Part shown: piece by piece, positions 36,562-47,748 of the stretch | Layout of the letters: every line of letters begins with the position of its first letter | Numbering within the stretch: the stretch's first letter is position 1 | Assembly: GCA_958450325.1 (NCBI GenBank) | Contig: OY288251.1 | Location: 67,721,666-67,785,665, forward strand | DNA from: Agrostemma githago | Lineage: Eukaryota; Streptophyta; Magnoliopsida; Caryophyllales; Caryophyllaceae | Length of the DNA: 64,000 nt | Reading direction: 5' to 3' | Notes under the pieces: generated by a model | What the model was told of the DNA's origin: nothing | The model's input: only the letters and a program-made list of their open reading frames with translations | The model's database searches: none | Position numbers and translations under genes: made by a program

Positions 36562-38367
36562 ATTGTATTCCTGAATGTAATATTTTGTGGTGGGAGTAGA
36601 AGGGCCTTGCAGAAAATCAGTGTTCCTGAGTGTAGCATAGAGAATATGGGTATGAGTCCATATTTTAAGAAAAAAAAACCCTGGTTTTCGACTTGAAAAT
36701 CGATTCATTTGCGCCATACAGAGCTGCCATTGTAAGTGGACTTGACTAATTTCTCAAGTAAATAACTTTTTTTTTAAATCTAACTTGGACTATACATGTT
36801 TGATGAGGTTCCTGTACCGTACCATACCATGCATGTGGCCAGAGTCAGACAGAGGCTGTGTAATTTTGGAAGTTCCTTAGATGAAGTCTTTGTAATGTTG
36901 TGCCTGGGTGTGTCATGTCATGTGTGTGTGTGGTAGTCTTTGCATAATCTAATAGTATCCCCTGGTAGTGAGATTTGTCCCTTAAAGCTCCCTTTATGTC
37001 CTTATAATGAGAGGAGATATTTTACATTTGTACTAGTGTGAATCTATCATTCATTATCTATTTAGCCACCCTGAAATGAAACAGGTGAGTGGTCTTATTA
37101 GTTATTACTCATAAAGGGCAAATAGAAAGATTAACCGTAAAAATGAAATAAGTAAACAAATGATTGAAGTCGAGGGTGCATATTCTTATTTGAGTTGTAA
37201 CCCTTGTTAATTAAGTTCTGGTGAGTAAAGCATATAAGGACCTCATTCAACGTCTTCCGTTAACTTTGCTACTTACCGCAACATCTTTGCTACTTACAAT
37301 AACGATAAGGACCTGATCTATAGTTGTGGGTCGTGAGTCGTGACTATGCTTTTTTTTGATGACGAGGGAATCTGCAGCCGCTATTTTTGGTGCGCTCTAG
37401 GTAAACCCTCGGGTGTACGCACTCGAAACCTCGCGCTTGCAGGGGTTTGAACCTGACACCCTTGGTTGGTGACCACAAATTTTAACCATTAGGCAACAAC
37501 CTTGTGTACCTTTGGGCTGGCTAAGTTTGGGTTCTTTGTTTCATTTTTTTTGTTTTGATTTAACTTTCATTTCTGTAATGTTCCTAAGTTGTAACCATTT
37601 TAGGAGTACATTTTAGCCACCAAAAAAACATACTCCCTCTTAGTTTTTTTTATCTTCCCTTTTTCCTTTTTGATGTTAGTTCAATTAACTTCCCTTTTTT
37701 CATTTTTGGTTGTACTTTAATCAATTCTTTATTTTTTTTTTACTCACAGACCCCACCATATTTCTACTTTATACCCCACATTTTCTTACTTTAATCAATT
37801 ATTTATTCTCTTCTTAATATTTGTGCAAAAAAAAAGAGGGAAGATATAAACAACTAGGAGGGAGGATTAATGTTGTATTTTGTAGTTGATAAAAATTGTA
37901 TAAAATCCTTGCATCCAGGAGCGTCTCATTCGAATTGAAAACCCAACAAAATATAAAAAATAAAAGTCTTGGAAAACTTATTTGGTTGTGTGAAAAGTCC
38001 AATATCCAACAACTGGAGAAAATTCCTCGTCACCTTCAAGCCTCTAACCACAAAACAATAGTCTGAACTCGTTAGTCGTTACTGCAACAGTATTTGGATT
38101 ATATAGTGCAACTAGCAATCAGTGCTCCATAAACCAACTTAACACATTGCATAATTGCATTACATGACATATCATAAAACCATTTATAGAGACATTTAGT
38201 CACATTACAGTAGAGGAATCAAATCGAATTGAATTTCCATCTTAGATCTTAACGATTAGGCTTAGTCGTATCATTAGAGTATACGGAGATTGGAAATGGA
38301 ACCTTTGTCTTAACGATTTAACTAAAACATAAGTACAAAAATAATTAATGATGCATACATAACATAA
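36562..38367. other. Intergenic, kinase 3' region
   Basis: A 1.8-kb spacer between two convergent genes. It contains a SINE-like sequence (37349-37508) and AT-rich stretches with ACTCCCTC words at 37630-37860 that suggest an old MITE. No gene seen. Confidence 0.55.
37349..37508 (-). mobile_element. tRNA-derived SINE
   Basis: On the minus strand it starts near AAGGTTGTTGCCTAATGG, which includes an A-box-like TTGCCTAATGG (37486-37496). It carries a B-box match GGTTCAAACCC (37443-37453), about 33 bases further on. It ends with GTCATC and a run of 8 A (37350-37357). Internal Pol III promoter boxes plus a 3' A tail are the SINE pattern. The target duplication was not clear. Confidence 0.65.
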
Positions 38368-38991
38368 CTAACGGCTAAAAAGGCGCTTGCAGGCCTTGAC
38401 AACCTTAGACCCCACATGCCTTTTCCCTGAATTACTACTACTCCCACTATTACTACTATTATTATAATCGTAATCATCTTTGTTCTTCTGTGAATGATGA
38501 TCATCATCAACATGATTGCTGAATCTGTAATCATTAGCATAATGAGAATGATGAAGGTGGTTGTTGGGTTGATCATAAATCCTGCAATACCTGCTCTCAG
38601 AGTTAGTACGAGTATTATTAACAGATGAACATCTCCTCATTGAAAAGGCTCTTTTGACTGCCTCTTGTACCACCACTCTTGTGCTACTCTGCCTCTCTAG
38701 ATTTAGATTGCGGCCATTCTTTTGGTACCCCAACGACGTCGTCTTACCACTCCTAGACACTGACAAATTTCTCCTCAAAACGCCTCCCCCTACTACCCCA
38801 TTTCCCAAATCATCATCATCATCATCGTCATCGGTTTTATTGATGTATTTGGAGTCATTTTTGGGGTGGGACACTGACAGGGAGTCATCTAAACCTCCTT
38901 GATCAAGAAATGGGTTATCTTTATCTTTTTTGGAGTTTGATCTTTGGAAATTAAATGGATTATTTTCCTTCATTTTTGCATACCCTTTCAT
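38368..38991 (-). CDS. Plant-specific basic protein of unknown function
   Basis: Single-exon frame of 207 residues with a good TATA box upstream. I do not know its function. The N-terminal half is Asn/Lys/Asp-rich and has a run of eight Asp (53-61). The middle holds VQEAVKRAFSMRRCSSV and a YCRIYDQ motif, and the C-terminus is KVVKACKRLFSR. I recall similar AFSMRR...YCRIHDQ...KRLFG blocks in small uncharacterised angiosperm proteins, but could not check this. The rest is low-complexity His/Ser/Asn, probably disordered. There is no signal peptide or membrane segment. The ATG at 38991 is preferred over Met7 only because it is first. The plus-strand frame across the same bases is a shadow. Confidence 0.8.
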   Translation of the reverse strand: MKGYAKMKENNPFNFQRSNSKKDKDNPFLDQGGLDDSLSVSHPKNDSKYINKTDDDDDDDDLGNGVVGGGVLRRNLSVSRSGKTTSLGYQKNGRNLNLERQSSTRVVVQEAVKRAFSMRRCSSVNNTRTNSESRYCRIYDQPNNHLHHSHYANDYRFSNHVDDDHHSQKNKDDYDYNNSSNSGSSSNSGKRHVGSKVVKACKRLFSR

Positions 38992-39098
38992 TTCTTCTAT
39001 TCCCTTTAATTAATTGGGGAGGAGAATTATATTGTCGTATGTAGGTGGCGTAAGTGAAAGAGCAGCGTGGACTGAGCCAAGCAAAGACGCTCCACACT

Positions 39099-39108
39099 GT
39101 ATATATAG
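39099..39108 (-). promoter_or_regulatory. TATA box of the 38991 gene
   Basis: Minus strand reads CTATATATAC, 108-117 bases upstream of the start codon, leaving an expected leader of about 75-80 bases. Confidence 0.6.
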
Positions 39109-39423
39109 GAGACGACTAACTCTCGTTGATTCACTAAATACTGCATTTACACCTTGTTCTTTTAATTGAAATAATCCGCATTAGATTTATCATAAGTAAT
39201 TATCCCGTGTATAATGCGGGACACAAAATGGAACGGGAGATCCGCATTGGAATTGAACTGGGCTGAGGTGGACTGAAATATTAAGAAAAAATGAGCGTCC
39301 TGAGACTAAGCTGAGCTGAAATGAATTAAAAATAAGTTGAAAAGAATCTGGCCTTAGTCACATAACAATAAATCTGTAGTTAGGGGGAGCCGAATTTGAA
39401 CCTAATACCTACCTAACCTACCC

Positions 39424-40244
39424 CTTTGATCATAAATTATTGTCTCATTTATGATTATATGGGACAAATATTTTAGAAAAATGAGATGGCGCCACCTGGT
39501 GGCGCTTAATTTGTGCGCCACCCAGGATATTAGAGTAATTTACTTAATTATTTTTAATATATTTTTTAAAATTTAGATTTAATATTGATTAATTTTAAAA
39601 GGGTAATTTAGGAATTCCAATTTTGTAGTAATTAGTTAGGATTATATATAGCATTGATGATGATCAAAAAAAATTGATTCTCCTAACAAAATGCTTATTT
39701 GTAGGATTGTTGTATATAGTAAATTAGTAGCATGCTTATGAAATGGTGTGAAGAAAATATTGAAGTTTATGTATTCCATATATTAATTGGAGAGGTTTAT
39801 ATGATGATATTGTTGTCATATATTAATTGGAGAGGTTTATACGATGATATTGATGTCATGCGCATATGTGTTTAATTCAATCAAAAAATTGAAATATATT
39901 TACATTAATTTGTATAAGAACAAATGTTTTGATGGTTGAGATTTGAGAAGGTTTGCATGATGACGATTTTGGATTCTAGAAAAATTAGATGGTTTACATG
40001 AGAAGGTTTAAAACTTTAAGTTGAATTTTAATTAATTTAGTTAAAAAATTATCTTAATCACATAAATATTAATATTACAAAACTACCCTCAAAATCTTTG
40101 ATGCTAAATTAAAAACCCGATTTTTATATTTTCTTTTTCTTATTTTTTAATTACGGTGGCGCTCAGATTTGGCGCCACCCGATGACGCCCTATCACCATC
40201 CAATATTTTAATGAAGTGAAACAATAATTTATATATGACCAAAG
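39424..40244. mobile_element. Fold-back, non-autonomous element (821 bp)
   Basis: The two ends are inverted copies: CTTTGATCATAAATTATTGT at 39424 and, on the other strand from 40244, CTTTGGTCATATATAAATTA. Inside each end is a second inverted pair rich in GGCGCCACC: left 39486-39524, right 40154-40194. The centre is AT-rich and holds a tandem copy of a 48-bp unit (ATTAATTGGAGAGGTTTATA, about 39780-39860). No reading frame and no convincing target duplication, so the superfamily is open. Confidence 0.6.
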
Positions 40245-40700
40245 ATAATATTATTCAGGATATATAATCTTTTTAGCCATTAGGTTAAAACATTTTTGGT
40301 AACATTAACGTCATCGAGGGACAATCTCTTACGGAGTATTAGAAATCTAATAAGCGATTATTAAAGGGAGATGCGAGAGAGACATGAAAGTCTTACAAGA
40401 GGGAGGGAATTCAGTGAAATAAAAGGTTATTATATTTATATTAGATAGTGGAGGACTACTTAGGAAACAAATGGCGAGCAAGGTGCCAAGGTGATCGATC
40501 CAGTATATGACAAATTACAAGTTGAGGATTAAAATTAGCCTCGTCGATGTATGCCAATAATTCATTCATGCTATTCTTTTTATCTTTGGGTACACAACCT
40601 AATACGTACTCAAACTACGTAAAAAGTGCAAAAAAAATGACTTTTAAGCCGTCTTCATGGAGAATACTTAGGATGAGTTCGGAGGCAGAATGATCTAAAA

Positions 40701-40908
40701 TACTCCCTCCGTTCCAATGAATTGTTTGTCTTTTCTTTTGACACCAAGGTTAAAGGAACCAATAAGAGAGTGACATGTAGAGCAAAACTCATCAGAATAT
40801 CAAATTGTATATGTATATAAAAAACATGTCTAAAATAGAAAGGCAAACCATTCATTGAGACGCCCCAATATGGAATAGACAAACAATTCATTGGGACGGA
40901 GGGAGTTA
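40701..40908. mobile_element. Stowaway-like MITE
   Basis: Left end TACTCCCTCCGTTCCAATGA, right end TCATTGGGACGGAGGGAGTTA, inverted copies over about 28 bases (GAATTGTTTGTC also pairs). It is TA-flanked within one base. About 205 bp with no coding capacity. CTCCCTCCGT ends with TA flanks are typical of plant Tc1/mariner MITEs. Confidence 0.8.
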
Positions 40909-41137
40909 TTAATCTGTAAGCTCGGTTAGCTTTGTTCTCATTATTAGATATGTTTTGATTTAACATCTTGGCTCATCTCCTTGATTATTCCGTTGCAAAG
41001 TACATATGTGCTCAGTAGTACTCCGTAGGGTTGGTATGTTTTGATTTAACAATGTGTTACGGAGTACTACATTCATATTATATATATTCCGACAACAACG
41101 ATGTGATAGATGATGAGTGATGAGATGAGTAAAGTAT

Positions 41138-41230
41138 ATTCTTTCCGTCTCAATCATTTGTTTACTTTTATATTATATATGATGAATGTTTTAATTAAAT
41201 GTAAACAAATAACTCAAATCGAAGGGATTA
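41138..41230. mobile_element. Short decayed MITE
   Basis: Inverted ends TTCTTTCCGTCTCAATCATTTG / CAAATAACTCAAATCGAAGGGA enclosing about 45 AT-rich bases, including a TTTGTTTAC/GTAAACAAA pair. Confidence 0.5.
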
Positions 41231-41570
41231 TCGTGTAAAATAATAATAATAATGGTCGATAAGAGATGATCTAATCAATCTAAGACACATGTCCTGTCTG
41301 ATCGATTACATTGGAGTCCCATGCATACGAGGCTCCACTCACTCAGCTCACATTGACTTCCTAATCGTAAAGTCCGGAACTTGTTCTCTTGTCCGATCCA
41401 TACATGCACCACTTCTTCTGCGCCATCAACTTCCTTTCATCATTTCCTGAATTCATAAACAATACTCAACTTTCTGATTTCAACAACAACAACAAAAACA
41501 AACACACACAATGTCTAATTATTTATGGTTGCATGTTTTTGTTAAATTTTTGTACTCCATATTAATTTCA

Positions 41571-41667
41571 TACTACCTCCCATTCATTGGATTCCTACCA
41601 TTTAGTGAATATATGTGAGGTATATTTTAATAAAATGGTAGGATTCCAAAGAATGGGAGGGAGTATT
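41571..41667. mobile_element. Palindromic MITE, about 95 bp
   Basis: Left arm TACTACCTCCCATTCATTGG, then ATTCCTACCATTTT-like. The right arm is AAAATGGTAGGATTCCAAAG, then AATGGGAGGGAGTA. The element is nearly all terminal inverted repeat and TA-flanked. Confidence 0.75.
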
Positions 41668-43140
41668 AGATAATGAATGCTACTGTAATATATACTCCTA
41701 CTTTTTGAACGAATAAATTATTTCATTAATAAAAAAGTCATACGACATCTACCACTTATATCGAAATTAAACGGATACAATACTATAAAATTTGAGTAAA
41801 ATAAATTCTCGTTAAAACAAAGATCTCTCACTAAGATTTTGATCTCCGCTTCTGCACACCTCTTTCAACATATCGCTGTTTAATGATACAACTTTTCACA
41901 AGAGGGTCTTCGGATCTTTCAAGGTTTTGACGAGAATCAATTTCATCTAACCTAATAGATTGTAGCCACCGGTCTGACATAAATTGAGATACCACTTGAT
42001 GAACGATTATGGTACTGATCTTCCGCGTCCTCTCCACTGTAGTAGATTCAACATCTCTCCTAAAAGAGATAGCGAAACCCATCAATTAATGGGAACGAAA
42101 CTCTCCAAAAGGAGAGGACTTATTAGAACTAAAGTACTAATAATATTAATAATAAAACGATATAATTAATTAAAATTAATTAAAATTGGGGGGCTTACCA
42201 CCATTAATAGTGGTAGCCCCAAGGTTTTTTTTAGAAGCTAGGTTTTTTTTGGGAGGAGAGAGAAGGGTTTTTAGGTTTACTTTGTTAATACTACTCCTAC
42301 TTTGTACACTATATGTAGCCTTTGTTGCATATAACTAGAATGCGAAAATAACGGATAATATGAATAGATATATACACTGAAAAGACTATTTATTATACGT
42401 AGTATCACTTTCTTACTCGTATTAGAAAATAGGAGTATATTATTTCTTTATTCTTAACCAAATTTCTCCAATTATTATGAGTTCCGACTTATGATATATA
42501 AAGGTCTTTATTTATTTATTGAATGATATTTAACATGTTACACTTTGCGACAATATGCAATTAAAAAAGTGAATTTGTGATCAACGCCATTTATACTGTC
42601 TTTGTACGGCCACCTTTTAAGTGATCTTGATAGAGATAAAAAATTGTTATTGTTGGTGTAACGTATACATGGATCGCAGTTTCTCACACAAATCAGTCAA
42701 CACATTTGACTAAAAATGGCTTCAAGAAGAATGGAGCATGTGTATATATGGGTGGGTCTATATAATCGACCATGCATGCAGACAGCCGTACACATACATA
42801 GAGCCATATTACAGCATTTTCCTACGCACCCCCGCATGTAACCAAACACATGTCACCACTCACAAATCACAACACCCATTCATTTCCATCCATCTACAAT
42901 TATCTAGGAAGGTTTATGACTCTATTGGGTTTGATTGGACTTTGGAAATGGATGAGAAATAATTCCCATCTTTTTTTAGTTGATGGGGCTGCCTACTTCG
43001 CCTCAATCAAGCCTACGCTTCATCTCAGCTCGGCTCATATCAGCAAGTCTTTCTTGTGATAGGTATATCCGTCACAAGATTATAATAGGTCAAGTATTAC
43101 CCACTTGATGAATAATGACTATTGAGATACTCTCTCGATA
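41668..43140. other. Gene-free AT-rich stretch with a hairpin
   Basis: No gene seen. A strong hairpin lies at 42189-42220 (GGGGCTTACCAC and GTGGTAGCCCC around a short loop). An 84-codon minus frame at 41831-42085 has no recognisable family. TACTCCGTA-type words are common, as elsewhere in the window. Confidence 0.5.
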
Positions 43141-43415
43141 TTATTCCGACACAAATTCTTGGGAGAGACGGTCTCTTAATAACTTATTGAGAGACCACTC
43201 TTCAGTATCACTCTATGTCCTATTCGTACCCTTAATGACAACTTTATTTTGTACCTATTTTTATAAGAAGCGTACTCTCTTTATATTTGTATACTCTTTT
43301 ATGTTAATCGTACCTACTTCTATTAGGTTTGGTACCACTGTTACTTCCATTTGTACTTAGTCTCTCAGTAAAGTTAATGAGAGACCGTCTCTCAGGAGAA
43401 CTATTCTTATTCCGA
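43141..43415. mobile_element. Mutator-like MITE, copy 2
   Basis: A body of 257 bp (43150-43406) between perfect 9-bp direct repeats TTATTCCGA (43141-43149 and 43407-43415). Its terminal inverted repeats around GAGACGGTCTCT match the copy at 28654-28933. The perfect target duplication indicates this copy is younger than copy 1. Confidence 0.85.
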
Positions 43416-43606
43416 TCACACCCACCATATATGTTCACAGTTTCACACATCTTTTAGGCAACTGTATCATATTCGATAATATGTTCATATGTATATTAGT
43501 TGTACTTCCGTTATTAGCTAAACCGATGTAATTGTATATATTGTGCTCTCCGATGGAATGAAAAACACAAGAAACATTTTTCCCATATCCACTACAAGAA
43601 AAGAGG

Positions 43607-43805
43607 AGATTAGCAACCGATATTTACCGACCACCAAATAATTGGTCGGTAATAAAGAATACCGACCGAAATCAGTCGGTATTTTTGTAATCAGTCGGTA
43701 ATTTACCGACTGAATATTAGCGGTCGGTAGAACAGGTATCAGTCGGTATTCGAAGTAGTTACCGACCGACTTTGCAAAAATACCGACCGATTTTTGTCGG
43801 TCGGT
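43607..43805. repeat. CACTA subterminal motif array
   Basis: About 14 copies of ACCGAC or its complement GTCGGT in both orientations over 200 bases, often as GGTCGGTAA / TTACCGACC pairs. Many can form small hairpins. Such arrays are the transposase-complex sites of En/Spm elements. Confidence 0.85.
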
Positions 43806-43917
43806 GAGCTTTTCGAATTAAATCACTCAGCTTCCTTCATTCATTACGTTCTGTTACTTCCAAAAAAAAGAAAACCCCAGCTTCCTTCATTATACGCGAC
43901 CCAACCCCGTCGCCCTT

Positions 43918-43982
43918 CCCTTCGCCGGACCTCTCCCCTTCGCCGGACCTCTCCCCTTCGCCGGACCTCGCCCCTTCGCCGA
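43918..43982. repeat. 18-bp minisatellite
   Basis: Three and a half head-to-tail units of CCCTTCGCCGGACCTCTC, markedly GC-richer than the flanks. Open on the plus strand by chance only. Confidence 0.85.
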
Positions 43983-44760
43983 TCTAGCCTTCACCGGTTG
44001 TCCTCCTTTTCCTGAAAATCTCCAAATTTCAAGTTAGGGTATGATTTTTAATTGAGTTTGTGTTGTTCAATTTTGTTTATATTTGTTTTATTATTGTGGT
44101 ATGTTTTATGAATTCAACTAGGTTAGTACAATTTAGATTCAATTTGTTTGTTAGATTAGGGTGAAATTGGATTTAGGGTTAAATCAATTTTTAGTTTAGG
44201 GTCAAATTAGATGAATCTAGGTAAGGTAAGGGGTTTGTTTGTTTGTTTGTTTGCTTGCTGTATTGAGGTTAAATCAATGTAGGGTTTGTTTGTGATTAGA
44301 TGATTGAGTTGTATTGTTTGTCATCATACATTTCTTGTTTACTAACGAAGAAATGTATCTCCCAAATTTGAGCTTTTTTGTTTCATTTTCTTCTTTTATT
44401 TTGCCCACAATTGAAGCTTTTTTTGTTTTGATGATGGAACAATTTGTAAGTACATTGTTATGTGGAATAGTTAGTTTGGATAATTAAGGCTGAAGGAGTA
44501 AGTAGAGGTGTATTCGGCTGCCCGACCCGCTTTGAACTACTGTATATCTATTTGGGTTTAGGAGTCGGGACGAAACACGATTTCTGCACTTGCATTGTAG
44601 AGTAGTAATGTACATTGTTATGTGGATTACTTAGTTTTGATAATTAAGGCTGAATGAGTGAGTAGAGAGGTATAATTGTGAAAATACTCAACTTATTAAT
44701 GTTTCTTAATCATTATATCATTATAATTGTGAAAATACTCAACACTATATCAAAATGTAG
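43983..44760. other. CACTA internal non-coding part
   Basis: AT-rich with a TTTG tetranucleotide run near 44232-44253. The segment TGTACATTGTTATGTGGA...GATAATTAAGGCTGAA occurs twice (about 44450 and 44610). The N-terminal two thirds of the transposase that should lie here is absent, so the element has an internal deletion. Confidence 0.5.
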
Positions 44761-46012
44761 GTTTCTTAATCATTTGAAAAAAAAAGTGGGTAATAAAGCA
44801 CGTGTGGAAGGTTCAATTTGCAATGCTTTCTTAACTGAAGAAATATCAAATTTCTTCTCTATACTTTGAAGACCACGTAGATACAAAGGCTAAGGATTTG
44901 GATGTGGGCACGGGAGATGAAAATGATTCATCTTTACCCGAGCTCTTTCGACAACACAAAGGTAGAGCACTTGCTAAACCAAAACAGAGATACTTGGACG
45001 AACAAGAGTTCGATCGTGCCCATCTGTACGCATTATCAAATTGTGAATTACTAGGAGAATATGAACGGTACGTAAATAGTAACAGCTTACTTATTTATTT
45101 TAAAATTAAAAGATCTAGATGTCACGACTGAACTGGATAATTACAGCTTATTTGAGCAGTTCATTATAGAGCAACATCCACGAGCTAAAATGGATGAAGT
45201 TTGGACTACATATGAGAAGTTGTTTCCAAAATGGTTTAAAGGATATGTAAGTCTCAGTATTGACATATTAGAATGAAATAAACTTTGAGCACGTCACATA
45301 TGCATGCACTAACACTCTACTACGCAATTAGGTAACTGAGATGAATGTCAAAGATGATGTGATTCAAGCCTTAGCATTTGGTCCTTCTAAAGAAGTAAAC
45401 ACTTGGCAAAGATATATGATTAATGGGTTTAATTTCCACACACAGAAATATGGGAAAAACAGAGCTACCATGAATTACAGGGTTTGCGTAAGTAATGTTG
45501 AAGGAAACGATTACTACGACACTTTAGAGGAAATTATTGAGTTGAGGTATTGTGGGGAGAAGAGAATTTATAATGCAATCATGTTCAAGTGTTTATGGAT
45601 GGATAATTCCACAAACGGTACAAGTGTTCATGGCCTTTATAAACTAGTAGAAGTTAATAGTAGGAGGAAATATGGTAAATATGATCCTTTTGTACTTGCC
45701 CATCAAGCTAGTCAAGTTTATTATGCTCCATACCCAAACCCGAAGAAGGATAGAGATCATTGGTGGGCTGTTTTTAAGGGTCGGGCAAAGTCACAATTTA
45801 ATGCACCAGTGGATGTCACGGTATTTCAAGAAGATGTGAGTAGTACTTCATTATTATCTAGTCTTGTCGACGATGACGTCTTAGAAAGTTTTAGTGAAGG
45901 GGAGGACATGGAAGAGATGAATGAGAAGGGTGATGATATGATTGTCGAAGATGATGACATTGATGAGGAGGAGGAATTTGAAGATGAGTTTAAGGAGGAG
46001 GATGAGGAAGAA

Positions 46013-46083
<71 letters not shown>

Positions 46084-46117
46084 AGAAGACGATGATGACG
46101 ACGACGATGATTGCTAA
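44761..46117 (+). pseudogene. CACTA transposase (TNP2-type) C-terminal remnant
   Basis: Exon-like pieces 44761-45067, 45147-45246 and 45332-46117 encode the end of the DUF4218 region (NKARVEGSIC), the linker with LPELFRQHKGRAL, and a DUF4216-like domain (TMNYRVCVSNVEGNDYYDTL to HWWAVFKGRAK). The catalytic N-terminal region is missing. A one-base frameshift near 44860 puts a TGA at 44867-44869. The C-terminus is a very long Glu/Asp run made of GAA/GAG/GAC codons (about 45960-46111), wider than usual for the family. It is therefore not a working transposase. Confidence 0.8.
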
Positions 46118-46304
46118 CTTGTATTTGTTTAGTCAATGAAATAGTTGTCGATTAACACTCATGGATAAATGCAGTTATTTGTATATGTTTGTTTGGTTTT
46201 AGGCAAGGTGATATTATTTGTTAAATATTTTCTTGGATTGCATTTGGTAAGTGTTATTTGCATATGTTTGTTTGTTTTGTCATTCAACAGATCATATCTG
46301 AAAG

Positions 46305-47740
46305 ATGGTTGGACGTGGACGTGGAGGAGGACGTGGACCACAGGTGGAGGTCGACGAGCACGAGGAGGAGCAGGAACAACAACAACAACAACAACAGGAA
46401 AATCTGTCCATAATTCCGATAGAACCCAAAGGGAGATGGTATTGCTTATTCTATTATTATCGAAGTAGATGTAGTATATAATTTTTTTTATACAAAAATA
46501 CAATTTGTTGTATTTATTTTGATTAAGGTTTGATGACTCCGATGTGGTAAGACGAGTAGCGAAGTCATTCAAGGGTTTCTACCATGAACCGCATATGAAC
46601 TACCGGGAGACCCCGAAGACGATCAAAGAAAAATGGTTCGGCAATTTTAGGGTATACATTCACTTTAATTTATATGAGTATATTGCTAACTATATATATA
46701 GTTATATGCACTTTTAATTGTTATTTGAATATTTTCTTAATATATAATTATTAAATTATGATCGGTCACAATGTCAGGGCTACTGCTCATGGAAACCCGA
46801 GGATGAAGAGCAAGTTAGAGAGAGATACGACGTCGAAGCACGAAAATGGTTGAAGGACACCATCAACGACATTTGTGAAGTAAAGAATGACAAGAACAAA
46901 GATTGCCCGGGGTGGATGGTGCCGCAAGTCTACAAGGACTTGTTGGAGAGACGGAAGACGTAGGCTTTTCAGAAGAGATCTAGGACAGCGGCGACGAATA
47001 AAGCTTGTGCTCAGCCTGGCCCTACACACCACGGGGGGTCGATCAAGGCAACTAAACATGCTTCCAGGCTGGTAATGACAAAATATATTAAAATGTTCCA
47101 TAATGTTTTTATTAATATTTTTTTGAAGATGATAGTAATAATTGATCCAAGTTTATGCATAGTAAGTTTTAATTTGTTTTTGTAGATGGAGCAACTGGGT
47201 GGTAGGAGGCCCAGCGCGGCCGAGCTCGCAGAAACCATACATTCTAAGGAAGTCGAGGGTAAAAAGGTTTATACTAGTCAGAAGGCAAAAGCTACATTTG
47301 TAAGTGTTAATTTAGTTAATTATAGAGATTATCTTAAAATTTCTTAATAAATTAGTTATAACTTGTTCCTAAACATTACCTTTGTCTGTTTGCTAATAGG
47401 AACGTTTTGAAGAGCTCAAGAAAAAGAACGAGGAGGAGGGGAAAGAGAAAGAGGACGACGAACTTTGGTTTGAAGCGGCCGGGGGCTTCAAGAAGGGCCA
47501 TGTATACGGAGTGGGATCCGCCGGCCCATTGTACTTCACCCCCCCGCACAGAATAAGGGGAATGCTTCGTGCTCTTATCATCCCGGTATTCTTGTACAAC
47601 AAGAAAAACGGGCAGAATAATTTCAAAACAAAATTTTGGAAGCCTTAGAGAAGGAGAAAGAAGAGAACAAGCGCTTTAGAGAAGAGACCCGGGAGCTCAT
47701 GCAACAACAACAGCAGCTCATGTCAGCGCTGAACACGGTA
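46305..47740 (+). pseudogene. Plant transposase (Ptta/En/Spm, Transposase_24) remnant
   Basis: Second protein of the CACTA element. Pieces: 46305-46438, 46528-46651, 46778-47071, 47186-47299 and 47400-47740, all with GT-AG junctions in frame. Starts with a Gly/Arg repeat (MVGRGRGGGRGP), then a Gln run, then the domain with TIKEKWFGNFRGYCSWKPED, QVYKDLLERRK and HHGGSIKATKHASRL, ending in a coiled-coil (EKEKEENKRFREETREL). Disabled by TAG at 46961-46963, by a shift in a run of seven C near 47540, and by TAA at 47618-47620. Confidence 0.82.
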
Positions 47741-47748
47741 TTACATAC

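Larger units (their letters stand above)
43590..47748 (+). mobile_element. Decayed CACTA (En/Spm-like) DNA transposon, right end lost
   Basis: The left terminus CACTACAAGAAAA at 43590 is the canonical CACTA end. It is followed by a dense subterminal array of ACCGAC/GTCGGT motifs (43607-43805), which are binding sites for the element's own protein in this family. A GC-rich 18-bp minisatellite comes next (43918-43982). The rest carries remnants of the two usual proteins. No matching right end (TTTTCTTGTAGTG) was found. The element is cut at 47748 by a gypsy LTR. Confidence 0.85.

Noticed and set aside
38654..38902. Plus-strand frame over the 38368-38991 gene
   Set aside because: Antisense shadow. 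Its Ser run is the complement of the Asp codons in the real gene.
41831..42085. 84-codon minus frame
   Set aside because: No domain, no conserved motif I know and no promoter signals. Kept only as part of the gene-free stretch.
45942..46139. Met/Lys-rich plus frame
   Set aside because: Shifted reading of the GAA/GAG microsatellite in the transposase remnant.
43590..47748. An intact autonomous CACTA transposon
   Set aside because: The transposase N-terminus is absent, both proteins have stops or frameshifts, and the right terminus is missing.
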